Origin: DASZIT01 sp035948855
Lineage (GTDB): Bacteria > Actinomycetota > Acidimicrobiia > Acidimicrobiales > RAAP-2
Reading direction: 5' to 3'
DNA length: 64,000 nt
NCBI GenBank assembly: GCA_035948855.1
Contig: DASZIT010000035.1
Coordinates: forward strand, 1 to 64,000
Shown here: one piece after another, positions 7,907-16,673 of the stretch
How positions within the stretch are numbered: the first letter of the stretch is position 1
Layout of the letters: the number at the start of each line of letters is the position of its first letter
The notes under the pieces: generated by a model
The model's database searches: none
The model's input: only the letters and a program-made list of their open reading frames with translations
What the model was told of the DNA's origin: nothing
Position numbers and translations under genes: made by a program

Positions 7907-8967
7907 CGCCGGGCCTCGCTGAGGGTCTGACCCAGGCGGTTGCCGACCACCCGGGCGGCGGCCAGGGCTTGGGGATAGTTCATCCGGGTGGGGCCGAGCA
8001 GACCGACGGTGCCGGTGATCTCACCATCCACCCACACCGGCATGACCACCACCGCACACGACGCCAGCGGTTCGACGCCGTGCTCGGTGCCGATCGCCAC
8101 CGTGAGGCCCCGGTCGAGGACATCGCGCAGCAAGGTGACCACCACCAGCTGTTGCTCGAGGATGGTCAACACCGAACGCACGGTTTCCACCGCGTCGAAG
8201 GCGGCGGCCATGTGCGAGGACCCGCCCACGAACAGCTGGTCGCCCGCCTCGGCCGACCCCAGCCGGCGAAGGCCGTCGATGCCGACCGCGACGACGGCGT
8301 CGGTGACGGGATCACCGCTGCTGGTGGGAGGGGCGTCGATCTGCGACAGCGCCCTCCCCAGGGAATGGGCGGCCAGATGGGCGGCGGCATCGGCCAGGCG
8401 TTCCTCGTCGACGTCCTCGGCCAGGTCGATGGACTGCTTCTGCACCGCGCCGTCGGCCAGCACCACCACCAGCAGCGCCAACCGGGGACCGAGCCCGACC
8501 AGTTGCACCGAGCGCACCGTGGACGACTCGTGGGAGGGCCCCACCACCATGGCGGTGCAGTCGGTGAGATCCGACAGCAGCCCGGACGTCCGCTCCAGCA
8601 TCGACTCGATCTCGCCGTGGGCCTGATCGAAGAATTGCCGGACCTGTTGGCGGCCCACCGGGTCGAGGGCCCCGGGGCCGACCAGATGGTCGACGAAGAA
8701 CCGGTACCCCTTGTCGGTGGGGATCCGTCCGGCACTGGTGTGCGGCTGGGCCAGGTACCCCTCCCGCTCGAGGGTGGCCATGTCCGCCCGAATAGTGGCC
8801 GAGGAGACATTGACCCCGGGCGCGTCCATCAGGTGCTGGGATCCCACCGGCTGGGCGGAACCGATGTACTCGGTGACCACCGCGTTGAGAATGGCCGATT
8901 TCCTGACATCGAGAGCCAGGGGGTCGGTACCGCCCCCTTCATGTCGGCTGTCGTCGATGGAGTTCAT
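7903..8967 (-). CDS. hrcA: Heat-inducible transcription repressor HrcA
   Basis: The repressor of heat-shock genes that binds CIRCE and is stabilised by GroEL. It has 354 residues: an N-terminal winged helix (about 20-95; YIGSAQPVGSQHL, VSSATIRADMATLEREG), a GAF-like middle domain and a C-terminal segment ending MNYPQALAAARVVGNRLGQTL, a strong family signature. The first 20 residues are a variable extension. A CIRCE element lies 71 bases upstream, indicating autoregulation together with the overlapping dnaJ. Confidence 0.96.
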   Translation of the reverse strand: MNSIDDSRHEGGGTDPLALDVRKSAILNAVVTEYIGSAQPVGSQHLMDAPGVNVSSATIRADMATLEREGYLAQPHTSAGRIPTDKGYRFFVDHLVGPGALDPVGRQQVRQFFDQAHGEIESMLERTSGLLSDLTDCTAMVVGPSHESSTVRSVQLVGLGPRLALLVVVLADGAVQKQSIDLAEDVDEERLADAAAHLAAHSLGRALSQIDAPPTSSGDPVTDAVVAVGIDGLRRLGSAEAGDQLFVGGSSHMAAAFDAVETVRSVLTILEQQLVVVTLLRDVLDRGLTVAIGTEHGVEPLASCAVVVMPVWVDGEITGTVGLLGPTRMNYPQALAAARVVGNRLGQTLSEARR

Positions 8968-9037
8968 GGCTGCTGTTCGTGCCTCGTGGGAGCCCTTCCG
9001 GCGGTCGGGTGACGCCGGCCTTCGGGCTGTCGGCCCG

Positions 9038-9064
9038 TTGGCACTCCATTGTACTGAGTGCTGA
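9038..9064. promoter_or_regulatory. CIRCE operator (HrcA-binding inverted repeat)
   Basis: Left arm TTGGCACTC (9038-9046), nine-base spacer, right arm GAGTGCTGA (9056-9064). The consensus is TTAGCACTC-N9-GAGTGCTAA, so each arm matches 8 of 9 and the spacer is exact. It lies 71 bases upstream of hrcA and should control hrcA-dnaJ(-rsmE). Confidence 0.93.
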
Positions 9065-9098
9065 CCGGGGTGGGGCAGCCGGCGGGCAGAGTGCCTGG

Positions 9099-9758
9099 TC
9101 AGACCGCAGCTACGAACAGCTGGTGGGTCATGGCCGGGCCGAGGGCGATGGTCGAGTCACCGACCACCAGGGTCAGGGTGCCGTCCGGCGCCTTGGCCTG
9201 GATGGTGGCGGTGGCCCCCGGGGTCAACCCGTGCTCGCCGAGGTAGGACAGCGAGGCGGCGTCGTGCTCCACGCTCTCGGTGATCCGTTCGAGGCGCACC
9301 CGGTCGCCGGGGCGGGAATCGGCCAACCGGTGCTGGGCGGGACCGGTCGGCTCCACCCCGGGGATGGGATTGCCGTGCGGGCAGGTGGTCGGGTTCCCGA
9401 GCAGGACGACCAGGCGTTCCTCCACCTCGTCGGAGATCACGTGCTCCCAGCGCCCGGCCTCCAGATGGGCCTTTTCCCAGTCCAACCCGATGATGTCGAC
9501 CAGCAGCCGCTCGGCCAGCCGGTGCTTGCGCACCACCCCTTCGGCCAGGGTGGCGCCCTTGTCCGTCATGGAGATCTGCCGCGAGCTACGCACGATCAGG
9601 TCGTCCGCCTCCAGGCGGTCGAGCATTTCCGACACCGAGGGGGCGGCCTTGTCGAGCCGTTCGGCGAGGCGCGCCTGGATGACCGGGATGCCCTCCTCTT
9701 TCAAGGAGAAGATCGCCTCGAGGTACTCCTCGACCGGCGGATGAAAGCGGTCGAGCAT
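9099..9758 (-). CDS. DtxR/MntR-family metal-dependent repressor
   Basis: A 219-residue metal sensor: winged helix at 1-70, dimerisation domain at 71-140 and a C-terminal SH3-like FeoA-type domain (about 150-215). Residues equivalent to DtxR ancillary ligands His79, Glu83 and His98, and primary-site Glu105 and His106, are present (RKHRLAERLL; HLEAGRWEH). The position of DtxR Cys102 is Gly, and the position of Met10 is Glu (PPVEEYLEAIF), which recalls manganese-sensing MntR more than iron-sensing IdeR. It is divergent from the small acidic gene at 9812. Regulated genes are not visible. Confidence 0.88.
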   Translation of the reverse strand: MLDRFHPPVEEYLEAIFSLKEEGIPVIQARLAERLDKAAPSVSEMLDRLEADDLIVRSSRQISMTDKGATLAEGVVRKHRLAERLLVDIIGLDWEKAHLEAGRWEHVISDEVEERLVVLLGNPTTCPHGNPIPGVEPTGPAQHRLADSRPGDRVRLERITESVEHDAASLSYLGEHGLTPGATATIQAKAPDGTLTLVVGDSTIALGPAMTHQLFVAAV

Positions 9759-9811
9759 GCAGATGATCCTACGGCACCGGCGAAGTCAATGATTCGGGCG
9801 GCGGAACTACC

Positions 9812-10189
9812 GTGGGAGCCGTGGGCGACACTTCCGGGGACGACGAGACGCAGGCCGACCATGACCCCGGGGACGATGGGGCCGACGAGGCGGTGGCTCG
9901 GGAGGCCGAGACTGTCGGTGAGGAAGCCGCGGGCTCCAGCCCGACCCGGTTCGAGAAGGTGAGGCGGTCGAGCGCCGGGGTGATCATGACCGGCATCGCC
10001 CTCGGCCTCCAGGATGCGCTGGAACTGCCGAAGCAGGAACCGGCCTTCGTCATCAAGGCGGCCGGCGAGCCCGACGGGGATCAGGGCCCGATCGACCTCC
10101 AGTTCGACCCCGACGATCCGTCGAACACCGTGGCGGTGATCCGTCCGTGGCTGGCCGACGGGCCGAAGAAGGAAGCGCCGCCGGAGTAG
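9812..10189 (+). CDS. Small acidic protein of unknown function
   Basis: Not recognised. It encodes 125 residues from a GTG start. The first 45 residues are very acidic and low-complexity (Asp/Glu/Ala/Gly), probably disordered. A more ordered part follows (RFEKVRRSSAGVIMTGIALGLQ, then LPKQEPAFVIKAAGEPD) and ends with VAVIRPWLADGPKKE. There is no signal peptide or membrane segment. It is divergent from the DtxR-family gene and converges on lepA with eight bases between stops. Coding is supported by GC-rich third positions and the confined fit between two genes. Confidence 0.62.
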   Translation: MGAVGDTSGDDETQADHDPGDDGADEAVAREAETVGEEAAGSSPTRFEKVRRSSAGVIMTGIALGLQDALELPKQEPAFVIKAAGEPDGDQGPIDLQFDPDDPSNTVAVIRPWLADGPKKEAPPE

Positions 10190-10197
10190 CCGAGGGG

Positions 10198-11985
10198 TCA
10201 GTCGTCGAGTCGGAGGGCGGACACGAACGCCTCTTGGGGAACCTCGACCCGGCCGATGCTCTTCATCTTCTTCTTCCCCTCCTTCTGCTTCTCGAGGAGC
10301 TTCCGCTTGCGGGTGATGTCACCGCCGTAGCACTTGGCCAAGACATCCTTCCGACGGGCCTTTACCGTTTCCCGGGCCAGGACCCGGCCCCCGATGGCCG
10401 CCTGGATGGGCACGTCGAACATCTGGCGCGGGATCAGCTCCCGCAACTTCTCGGTCATCCGCCGGCCGTAGAAGTCGGCCTGCGACCGGTGGACGATGGT
10501 GGAGAACGCGTCCACCGGGGTGTGGTTGATCAGCAGGTCGACCTTGACCAGGTCGGCAGTGGCGTAACCCTGGGGCTCGTAGTCGAGGCTGGCGTACCCC
10601 TTGGTCCGGCTCTTCAGCTGGTCGAAGAAGTTGACCACCACCTCGGCCAACGGGATGGTGTAGACGAACTCGACCCGCTCGGGCGAGAGGAACTCCATCC
10701 GGGTCATCTCCGCCCGTTTCCCCTGGCACAGCTCCATCACCGTTCCGGTGTACTCGGCCGGGGTGAGAATGGTGGCCCGCAGCATTGGCTCGTCGACGTG
10801 GTCGAGGTGGGTCGGGTCGGGCAGTTCGCTCGGGTTGTCCACCTCCACCTTGGTCCCGTCGGCCAGGTAGGCCTCGTAGGCCACCGACGGGGCGGTAGCG
10901 ATGAGGGAGAGGTTGAACTCGCGCTCGAGCCGCTCACGGACGATCTCCATGTGCAGGAGCCCGAGGAACCCGCACCGGAAGCCGAACCCCAGTGCCCGGG
11001 ACGACTCCGGCTCGTAGGTGAAGCTGGCGTCGTTGAGCCGGAGCTTCTCCAGGGCGTCGCGGAGGTCGGGGAGTTCGTCCCCGTCGATGGGGAACAACCC
11101 GCAGAACACCATGGGATTTGGGTCCCGGTAGCCCTCCAGTGCCGCGGTAGCCGGGTGGGAGGCGGTGGTGACGGTTTCCCCTGACCGGGCGCCGCCTACG
11201 TTCTTGATGCCGGCGATGAGGTAGCCGACCTCGCCGGGACCGAGCTCGTCGACCGGGACGGTGACCGGCGTCCGCACCCCGATCTCCTCGATCTCGTGGT
11301 TGGACGCGGCGTTGATGAACCGGAGCTTGGCCGTCGAGTGGAGGGTGCCCTGCATGACCCGGATGGAGCTGACCACCCCCCGGTACTGGTCGTAGGAGGA
11401 GTCGAAGATCAGCGCCTGGAGGGGTGCGTCGGGGTCCCCGGCGGGCGCCGGGACGCGCTGGACGATGGCATCGAGCAGGTCGGGCACCCCCTCCCCCGTC
11501 TTGGCCGAGATGTGGAGGATGGTGGACGCCTCGATGCCCAGGACGTTCTCGATCTCGGCGGCGGCTCGCTCGGGGTCGGCGGCGGGGAGGTCGATCTTGT
11601 TGAGGACGGCCACGATCTCGAGGTCGTGCTCAAGGGCCTGGTAGGAGGTGGCCAGGGTCTGGGCCTGGATGCCCTGGGAGGCGTCCACCAGCAGCACCGC
11701 CCCCTCGCAGGCGGCCAGCGAGCGGCTCACCTCGTACCCGAAGTCCACGTGGCCGGGGGTGTCGATGAGATGGAGGGTGTGGTCCTTCCACTGCACCCGC
11801 ACGTTCTGGGCCTTGATGGTGATCCCCCGCTCCCGCTCGATGTCCATCGAGTCGAGGTACTGCTCTCGCATGAGGCGGGGGTCGACCGCCCCGGTGAGCT
11901 CCAGGATGCGGTCGGACAGCGTCGACTTGCCGTGGTCGACATGGCTGATAATGGAGAAGTTTCGGATGCGGTCGACGGGAAGCAC
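10198..11985 (-). CDS. lepA: Elongation factor 4 (LepA)
   Basis: A ribosome-associated translational GTPase that acts on stalled or mistranslocated ribosomes and in 30S biogenesis. The 595-residue protein has P-loop SHVDHGKST near residue 15, DTPGHVDF near 75, NKIDLP near 130, and the LepA-specific C-terminal domain (KCYGGDITRKRKLLEKQKEGKKKMK near the end). Length is normal. It is divergent from rpsT, the usual lepA/rpsT neighbourhood. Confidence 0.97.
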   Translation of the reverse strand: MLPVDRIRNFSIISHVDHGKSTLSDRILELTGAVDPRLMREQYLDSMDIERERGITIKAQNVRVQWKDHTLHLIDTPGHVDFGYEVSRSLAACEGAVLLVDASQGIQAQTLATSYQALEHDLEIVAVLNKIDLPAADPERAAAEIENVLGIEASTILHISAKTGEGVPDLLDAIVQRVPAPAGDPDAPLQALIFDSSYDQYRGVVSSIRVMQGTLHSTAKLRFINAASNHEIEEIGVRTPVTVPVDELGPGEVGYLIAGIKNVGGARSGETVTTASHPATAALEGYRDPNPMVFCGLFPIDGDELPDLRDALEKLRLNDASFTYEPESSRALGFGFRCGFLGLLHMEIVRERLEREFNLSLIATAPSVAYEAYLADGTKVEVDNPSELPDPTHLDHVDEPMLRATILTPAEYTGTVMELCQGKRAEMTRMEFLSPERVEFVYTIPLAEVVVNFFDQLKSRTKGYASLDYEPQGYATADLVKVDLLINHTPVDAFSTIVHRSQADFYGRRMTEKLRELIPRQMFDVPIQAAIGGRVLARETVKARRKDVLAKCYGGDITRKRKLLEKQKEGKKKMKSIGRVEVPQEAFVSALRLDD

Positions 11986-12156
11986 GGGCTAGCCAGCGTA
12001 CCGTCGGCAGCGGGGATGGCTCTCACCCGGGGCTGACTGCTAGTCTTGTCTGTCTCCCCTGGACGTCCGTCGGATGCCCGGGAGCCGATCTTCACCCGGT
12101 TGGCGGCGCACTTCGGTGCCGTTCGGCCGAAACCCCGAGGACGATAAGGACCACTA

Positions 12157-12429
12157 GTGGCAAACATCCGCAGCCAGATCAAGCGCAATCGACAGACCGT
12201 GAAGCGTCAGGCCCGCAACAAGGCGGTCCGCTCCGAGTTGCGCACCCGCACCAAGACCGCCATTGCCGCGGTCGACCAAGGTGCCGAGGACGTCGAGGAA
12301 GCCCTCCGTCTGGCCATCAAGCGGATCGACAAGGCGGCGGCCAAAGGCGTCATCCACAAGAATCAGGCGGCCAACCGCAAGTCCCGGCTGATGCGGCGGG
12401 CGGCGGCCCAGGAAACCACCGACGCCTGA
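12157..12429 (+). CDS. rpsT: 30S ribosomal protein S20
   Basis: A primary 16S rRNA-binding protein of 90 residues, typical in length and very basic. It begins with the family pattern MANIRSQIKRNRQT and contains IHKNQAANRKSRLMRR. The GTG start at 12157 is preceded by AAGGAC at a suitable distance. It is divergent from lepA across a 171-base gap and converges on the TetR gene at 12445. Confidence 0.96.
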   Translation: MANIRSQIKRNRQTVKRQARNKAVRSELRTRTKTAIAAVDQGAEDVEEALRLAIKRIDKAAAKGVIHKNQAANRKSRLMRRAAAQETTDA

Positions 12430-12444
12430 GTCTCGGGCTCCGGA

Positions 12445-13080
12445 CTACCGGGCCCGCCGGCGGGCGGACGGGGGCTGAGCCGCACTTCGCAATGCGATCA
12501 GCGCGGCGTCGAGCGCGGCCTCCAGGGGCTTGGCCGATTGCATGGACTGGGCGAGGAGCAGCCCTCCCTGGAGGGAGGCGAACGTAGCCAGGGCGAGGGT
12601 CTCCGGGTCGGCGTCGGCGCGGAGCCGGCCGGCGGCGAGCATGCGGGTCAGGCCCGCCTGCAGGTAACCCCGCCAGCGGTCCATATGTCCGGCCACCTCG
12701 GCGGCGAGCACGGGGTCGCTGCCGATGAGCTCGCTGGTCATGGCCCCGATCGGGCAACCCCACGACGGCTGGGAGCTGTAGTGGGCGACGACGGAGTCAC
12801 GCCAACCGTCCCAGGCTTCCCAGGTGTCGAGCGTGTCGAGGAAGGGTCGCTGGGCGTCCAGCACCCGCTCGGTCTGGAGGCCGGCGAGGGCGCGGACCAG
12901 GTCGCGCTTGCCGCCCGGGAAATAGTGGAAGAGCTGGCTTTTGCTCGTGCCGGTTCCGGCCCGGATGTCGTTGAGGCTGGTTCCACCCACCCCTCGGGCG
13001 AGTACCAGGTCGGTAGCGGCCTCGACGATGCGGGCCCGGGTCGCGGTCCCCTTGGAAGTGAGCATGGCCACCGACGACAT
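12445..13080 (-). CDS. TetR/AcrR-family regulator
   Basis: A 211-residue repressor. The TetR DNA-binding domain spans about residues 12-60 (ATRARIVEAATDLVLARGVGGTSLNDI... SKSQLFHYFPGGKRDLV). The C-terminal ligand domain is of the common TetR_C type, ending in an Arg/Ala-rich tail. It is divergent from an SDR gene; the 103-base intergenic region holds two copies of TGGACC-N4-GGTCCA, the expected arrangement for repression of both genes by this protein. The ligand is unknown, probably a substrate of the SDR. Confidence 0.9.
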   Translation of the reverse strand: MSSVAMLTSKGTATRARIVEAATDLVLARGVGGTSLNDIRAGTGTSKSQLFHYFPGGKRDLVRALAGLQTERVLDAQRPFLDTLDTWEAWDGWRDSVVAHYSSQPSWGCPIGAMTSELIGSDPVLAAEVAGHMDRWRGYLQAGLTRMLAAGRLRADADPETLALATFASLQGGLLLAQSMQSAKPLEAALDAALIALRSAAQPPSARRRAR

Positions 13081-13097
13081 CCCTCCAGCCTAGCCAG

Positions 13098-13117
13098 AAT
13101 GGACCTACTGGTCCATT
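13098..13117. promoter_or_regulatory. TetR operator palindrome 1
   Basis: Perfect inverted repeat: arm AATGGACC, four-base spacer, arm GGTCCATT. It is 18 bases upstream of the TetR start. Its core TGGACC-N4-GGTCCA is repeated at 13129 with 29 bases between centres. The half-site resembles NemR-type boxes (TAGACC-N4-GGTCTA). Confidence 0.85.
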
Positions 13118-13128
13118 GTCACTAGTCT

Positions 13129-13144
13129 TGGACCCATCGGTCCA
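13129..13144. promoter_or_regulatory. TetR operator palindrome 2
   Basis: Second copy: TGGACC, four-base spacer, GGTCCA, perfect in both arms. It lies 40 bases upstream of the SDR start, so with palindrome 1 each divergent gene has a site near its promoter. Confidence 0.84.
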
Positions 13145-13183
13145 TTTCCGGTCCGCATCAAGCGCAAGGAGAACGGAGGAAAG

Positions 13184-13951
13184 ATGGGTTCACGACTCGA
13201 AGGAAAAACCGCGCTGGTCACGGGTTCCACCAGCAACATCGGCGCCGCCATCGCGGTGGCGTTCGCGGCTGAGGACGCTCACGTGGTGGTCAGCGGCCGC
13301 AACTCGGAACGGGGCAACGCCGTCGTGGCGGAGATCCGCGCCGCGGGCGGGAAGGCCGATCTGATCGTCGCCGACCTGGACGGCTCCGCGGCGGCTTCCC
13401 GGTCACTCGCCGCCGAGGCCACCCGGGTTCTGGGTGGACGGATCGATGTGTTGGTGAACAACGCTGGCATCTTCCCGGGTTCGACGACGGCCGCGACCAC
13501 CGAGGCGACCTTCGACGAGGTCTACGCGGTCAATGTGAAGGCGCCGTACTTTCTGACTGCGGCGATTGCCCCGGAGATGGCCGAGCGGGGCAGTGGGGCG
13601 ATTATCAACTTGGGGTCATGGATCGCTCGACTCGGCATTCCGGTCGGCTCGCTCTACAGCTCCACCAAGGGCGCGATGGAGACATTGACGAGGGCCTGGG
13701 CTGCCGAGTTCGGTCCGGCGGGTGTGCGGGTGAACGCGATCTCGCCGGGCGTCATCCGGACGCCCGCCATCCACGGTGACACTCACCCCGCCGAAACGAT
13801 GATGCACGGCACGCCGGCCGGACGCAGCGGTAGGCCCGACGAGGTCGCTCACGCCGCGGTCTACTTGGCCAGCGACGAGGCCGCCTTCGTGCACGGCACC
13901 GTGGTCGATGTCGATGGGGGCCGGGTGGCGGTGGCCGTCGTGGCCAGTTGA
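13184..13951 (+). CDS. Short-chain dehydrogenase/reductase
   Basis: A classical SDR of 255 residues. NAD(P)-binding TGSTSNIGAA near residue 14, NNAG near 92, catalytic Ser in LGSWIARLG, and the YSSTK catalytic Tyr-Lys pair near 155 are all present; the C-terminus VHGTVVDVDGG is typical. The start is supported by GGAGGAAAG just upstream. It is divergent from a TetR gene with shared operators, so expression is probably derepressed by its own substrate or product. Confidence 0.93.
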   Translation: MGSRLEGKTALVTGSTSNIGAAIAVAFAAEDAHVVVSGRNSERGNAVVAEIRAAGGKADLIVADLDGSAAASRSLAAEATRVLGGRIDVLVNNAGIFPGSTTAATTEATFDEVYAVNVKAPYFLTAAIAPEMAERGSGAIINLGSWIARLGIPVGSLYSSTKGAMETLTRAWAAEFGPAGVRVNAISPGVIRTPAIHGDTHPAETMMHGTPAGRSGRPDEVAHAAVYLASDEAAFVHGTVVDVDGGRVAVAVVAS

Positions 13952-14026
13952 AGCTCGGCGTCCGCCGTTCCGCCCCGGGAACTCCGCGTCGCCTTCGGTG
14001 CGGAGCCCGAAGGTCGTCGTACCCGG

Positions 14027-14929
14027 TTACGGGATGGCGATGGCGCCGACGATCGGTTGGGCCAGGCGGAGGGCGCCCAAGCTGCCGTGGAACGGTGCGT
14101 CCCCAAAGGTGAAGACCCCCCCGTCGGACCCGATCAGCCAGTAGCCCTTGCCGCTGGGGGTGGGCACCAGGGCGACAATGTTGCTGACGGTGACCCGGAA
14201 GTCCGGGAGGCCCCCGAAGGAGGGGGCATCGCCGTAAGCGAAGACACTTCCGTTCTGCTCCGCCACCCAAAGACCGCGGCCATCGGAGGTGGCCATGATC
14301 CCGACCACCGGACTCGAGCCCGCGGGTGGCCGGCCGAAGAACGGGGCGTCGCCGAACGAGAAGATCCCGCCGTCCGACCCCGCCAGCCAATACCCCTTGT
14401 TGTCGGCGGTGGCGGCGATCCCGACGATATTCGTCACGTGAATGCCGAAGCCGGGCAATGACCCCTCGAACTGGGCGCCGGCAATGGTGAACACCCCGCC
14501 ATCGGCACCGACGAGGAGACCCCCGACCCCATGGCCCCCTTGCTGGGTAATGGCCACTCCGACCAGGTCGGTGGCGCCGATCCCGTTCTGGACCGCGGAA
14601 CCACTGAAGGGATAGTCCCCAAAGGCGAACGCCCCACCGTCGTAACCCAGGAGACCGTAACCCCGATAGTCGAAGGATGGGAGCATGGCTCTGATGTTGT
14701 TCACACTGACACCCAGCGCCGGCAGGGAGCCTTCGTAGGCGGCGTCACCGAAGGTGAACACGCCGCCGTCGGAAGCGACCAGGTCGTAGCCGCCGGCGGG
14801 CTGGACCTGCGGGGCGGCGGCCCCGGCGGGAGACCGGGTCGCCAGGCTCAATGCCCCGGCGGCGAGGAGGGTCGCCAGTGAAAGCGCCACCGCCCAGCCT
14901 TTAGTCCCTCGTGATCGAAACACGCGCAT
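14027..14929 (-). CDS. Secreted six-repeat beta-propeller-like protein
   Basis: A 300-residue exported protein. A signal peptide (basic start MRVFRSRGTKGW, hydrophobic core, Ala-rich cleavage region near residues 35-40) is followed by six repeats of about 40 residues with the pattern GY.L.GSDGGVFTFGDAPF.GSLP..G..V.NIVGIA.T..GK. Repeats 1, 3, 4 and 6 are closest to consensus; 2 and 5 are degenerate. Such repeats are frequent at the ends of acidimicrobial secreted proteins, but here they make up the whole mature protein. The ATG at 14929 has a strong GGGGGGAC ribosome-binding site; the frame is open farther upstream without protein-like sequence. Function is unknown, probably extracellular or carbohydrate/protein binding. 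Confidence 0.85.
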   Translation of the reverse strand: MRVFRSRGTKGWAVALSLATLLAAGALSLATRSPAGAAAPQVQPAGGYDLVASDGGVFTFGDAAYEGSLPALGVSVNNIRAMLPSFDYRGYGLLGYDGGAFAFGDYPFSGSAVQNGIGATDLVGVAITQQGGHGVGGLLVGADGGVFTIAGAQFEGSLPGFGIHVTNIVGIAATADNKGYWLAGSDGGIFSFGDAPFFGRPPAGSSPVVGIMATSDGRGLWVAEQNGSVFAYGDAPSFGGLPDFRVTVSNIVALVPTPSGKGYWLIGSDGGVFTFGDAPFHGSLGALRLAQPIVGAIAIP

Positions 14930-15039
14930 AGTCCCCCCGGGGTCGTCCCATGGCCACGTGCGGCCATAGTTGGAACGCTGGTAGGAATCGATTCTTGCGG
15001 TCCCCGGCTGGTCAGCGGCTTCCCGCCTGGAAGCCGTCC

Positions 15040-15810
15040 CTAGGTGGTGGCGGCCAACGTCTCGTCGCTCACCTTGGCGATGCCGAAGACGGCACCCTGG
15101 GGATCGGCAACCACCGAGCCCCGGCCGAAGTCCATGTCGTTGGGCGGCATCAGGACCGATCCACCCAGGTCGGAGACGGTGGCGGCCGACTTGTCGCAAT
15201 CGTCGACGGAAAACCACACCGACCAGGCCGGGAACTCACCCTCACTGGCCGGGTGGGCGCCGCACACCATCTTGTCGCCCACGCTGAAGACGAGGCCGTT
15301 GTCGTCGGGGGACGACACCCCCCAGCCGAAGACCGAGGTGTAGAAGTCCCGAGCTTTGTCCAGATCGGTGGTCGCCAGCTCATTCCAGGTGAAGGTCCCG
15401 TTCTCGTTGACCAGGATGGCGCCGATGTGTTCACCCGGTTGCCAGATGGAGATGAAGGAACCGACCGGGTCTTGGATGACCCCCATCCGTCCGGCGTCGA
15501 ACACATCCATGGGGCCCATCACCACACTCCCACCGCTGGCGGCGGCCCGGTCCAAGGCAGCATCGGCGTCATCGACGGTCACGTACACCGACCAGTACGG
15601 CGGCACCTCGGGATTCATCTGCGGGCCGAGCCCGGCCACGTTCTTGCCCCGGAGAGTGAACATCCCGTAACCACCGGCCTCCGGGCGGGGATCCATCTCC
15701 GCCTTCCAACCGAACAGCCCGCCGTAGAAGGCTCCGGCCGCCGCGGCATCCGGACTGCCGAGGTCGACCCACGAAGGTGTCCCGGGGAGGTACGAGGTCT
15801 GCTCGGTCAT
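15040..15810 (-). CDS. Two-domain VOC (glyoxalase/bleomycin-resistance fold) protein
   Basis: A 256-residue protein of two tandem VOC domains, about 8-125 and 135-250. Each shows the typical opening (PSWVDLGSPDAAAAGAFYGGLFGW; FTWNELATTDLDKARDFYTSVFGW) and ending (VIQDPVGSFISIWQP; VVADPQGAVFGIAKV). It matches the 'VOC family protein' group used as hydroxylase or antibiotic-resistance-like enzymes in actinobacteria. Substrate is unknown. It stands alone between the propeller-like gene and the SRAP gene. Confidence 0.9.
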   Translation of the reverse strand: MTEQTSYLPGTPSWVDLGSPDAAAAGAFYGGLFGWKAEMDPRPEAGGYGMFTLRGKNVAGLGPQMNPEVPPYWSVYVTVDDADAALDRAAASGGSVVMGPMDVFDAGRMGVIQDPVGSFISIWQPGEHIGAILVNENGTFTWNELATTDLDKARDFYTSVFGWGVSSPDDNGLVFSVGDKMVCGAHPASEGEFPAWSVWFSVDDCDKSAATVSDLGGSVLMPPNDMDFGRGSVVADPQGAVFGIAKVSDETLAATT

Positions 15811-15935
15811 GGGGATCTCCTATCCGTATCAACTGAGGACGTGCGCCCTGCACGTCGGCCGCGCGAGAGAAGGCCGGCTGATCGAATGGTAGCCATCGAC
15901 CCCGGTGAACGTCCGGTGAACGGCAGGGATGGCCG

Positions 15936-16673
15936 TCACCCGGCGAGGGGCTCGACCAACTCCGGTCCATCGTTGCGGACATTGCCGACCCGGAGGCCCA
16001 CCGGATAGTGGAGCAAGGTTTGCAACGGCGATGCCCGCACCATCGCCTCGAGCTCATCACGATCGTGATTGGTCGGATCCAGCCAGGGATCGAGCGCGCC
16101 GGCTTCGAGGATCACCGGCATCCGGTCGTGGATGCCATCCATGTCCGGCCCGGCGGCGGTGGTGATGATGGCACAGGTGAGCACTGTCAGACGATCGCCG
16201 CCGTCATCGCCGTCGCCGCCTTCGACCGAAGGCCGCCACCGCTCCCACAGCCCGGCCATGGTCAGGGGTTGCCCGTCGGCCCGGCGGAAGAAGTAGGGCT
16301 GACGTTGTTTCCCGACTCCGGGTCCCCATTCGTAGAATCCGTCGGCCAGCACCGCCACTCGCCGGGAGAGGAACGCCGACCGGAACGCCCCCCGGCTGGC
16401 CAGGGTCTCGCCCCTGGCATTGAACATCCGGCTTCCGACCTTGGCATCCTTGGCCCGGGGCGGGATCAGTCCCCACCGGAACGGCTCGATGACCCGGCCC
16501 GTTTGGGCGTCGGGCTCCGGACCCGAACCGGCGGCCACGATCCCCAGCACCTGCTCGGTGGGAGGCACGTTGTAAATGGGATGGCCGTCGGTGTCGATAC
16601 CCAGCGCGAGCTGGGCGTCGAAGATCCGGGACAGCCGGTCCGGATCCGTATACAGGGCGATGCGTCCGCACAT
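15936..16673 (-). CDS. SRAP-domain DNA-protein crosslink protein (YedK/HMCES)
   Basis: A 245-residue SRAP (SOS-response-associated peptidase) protein. YedK/HMCES proteins use Cys2 to form a thiazolidine crosslink to abasic sites in single-stranded DNA. Choosing the ATG at 16673 gives the obligatory N-terminus MCGRIALY with Cys2. Other family marks are FNARGETL, GFYEWGPG with the catalytic Glu, and HDRMPVIL with the active-site His. The frame remains open upstream but that extension would bury Cys2, so it is rejected. Confidence 0.95.
   Translation of the reverse strand: MCGRIALYTDPDRLSRIFDAQLALGIDTDGHPIYNVPPTEQVLGIVAAGSGPEPDAQTGRVIEPFRWGLIPPRAKDAKVGSRMFNARGETLASRGAFRSAFLSRRVAVLADGFYEWGPGVGKQRQPYFFRRADGQPLTMAGLWERWRPSVEGGDGDDGGDRLTVLTCAIITTAAGPDMDGIHDRMPVILEAGALDPWLDPTNHDRDELEAMVRASPLQTLLHYPVGLRVGNVRNDGPELVEPLAG

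Noticed and set aside
13982..14005. Hairpin CTCCGC...GCGGAG between convergent SDR and propeller-like genes as a terminator
   Set aside because: Only six base pairs, a long loop and no T-run on either side.
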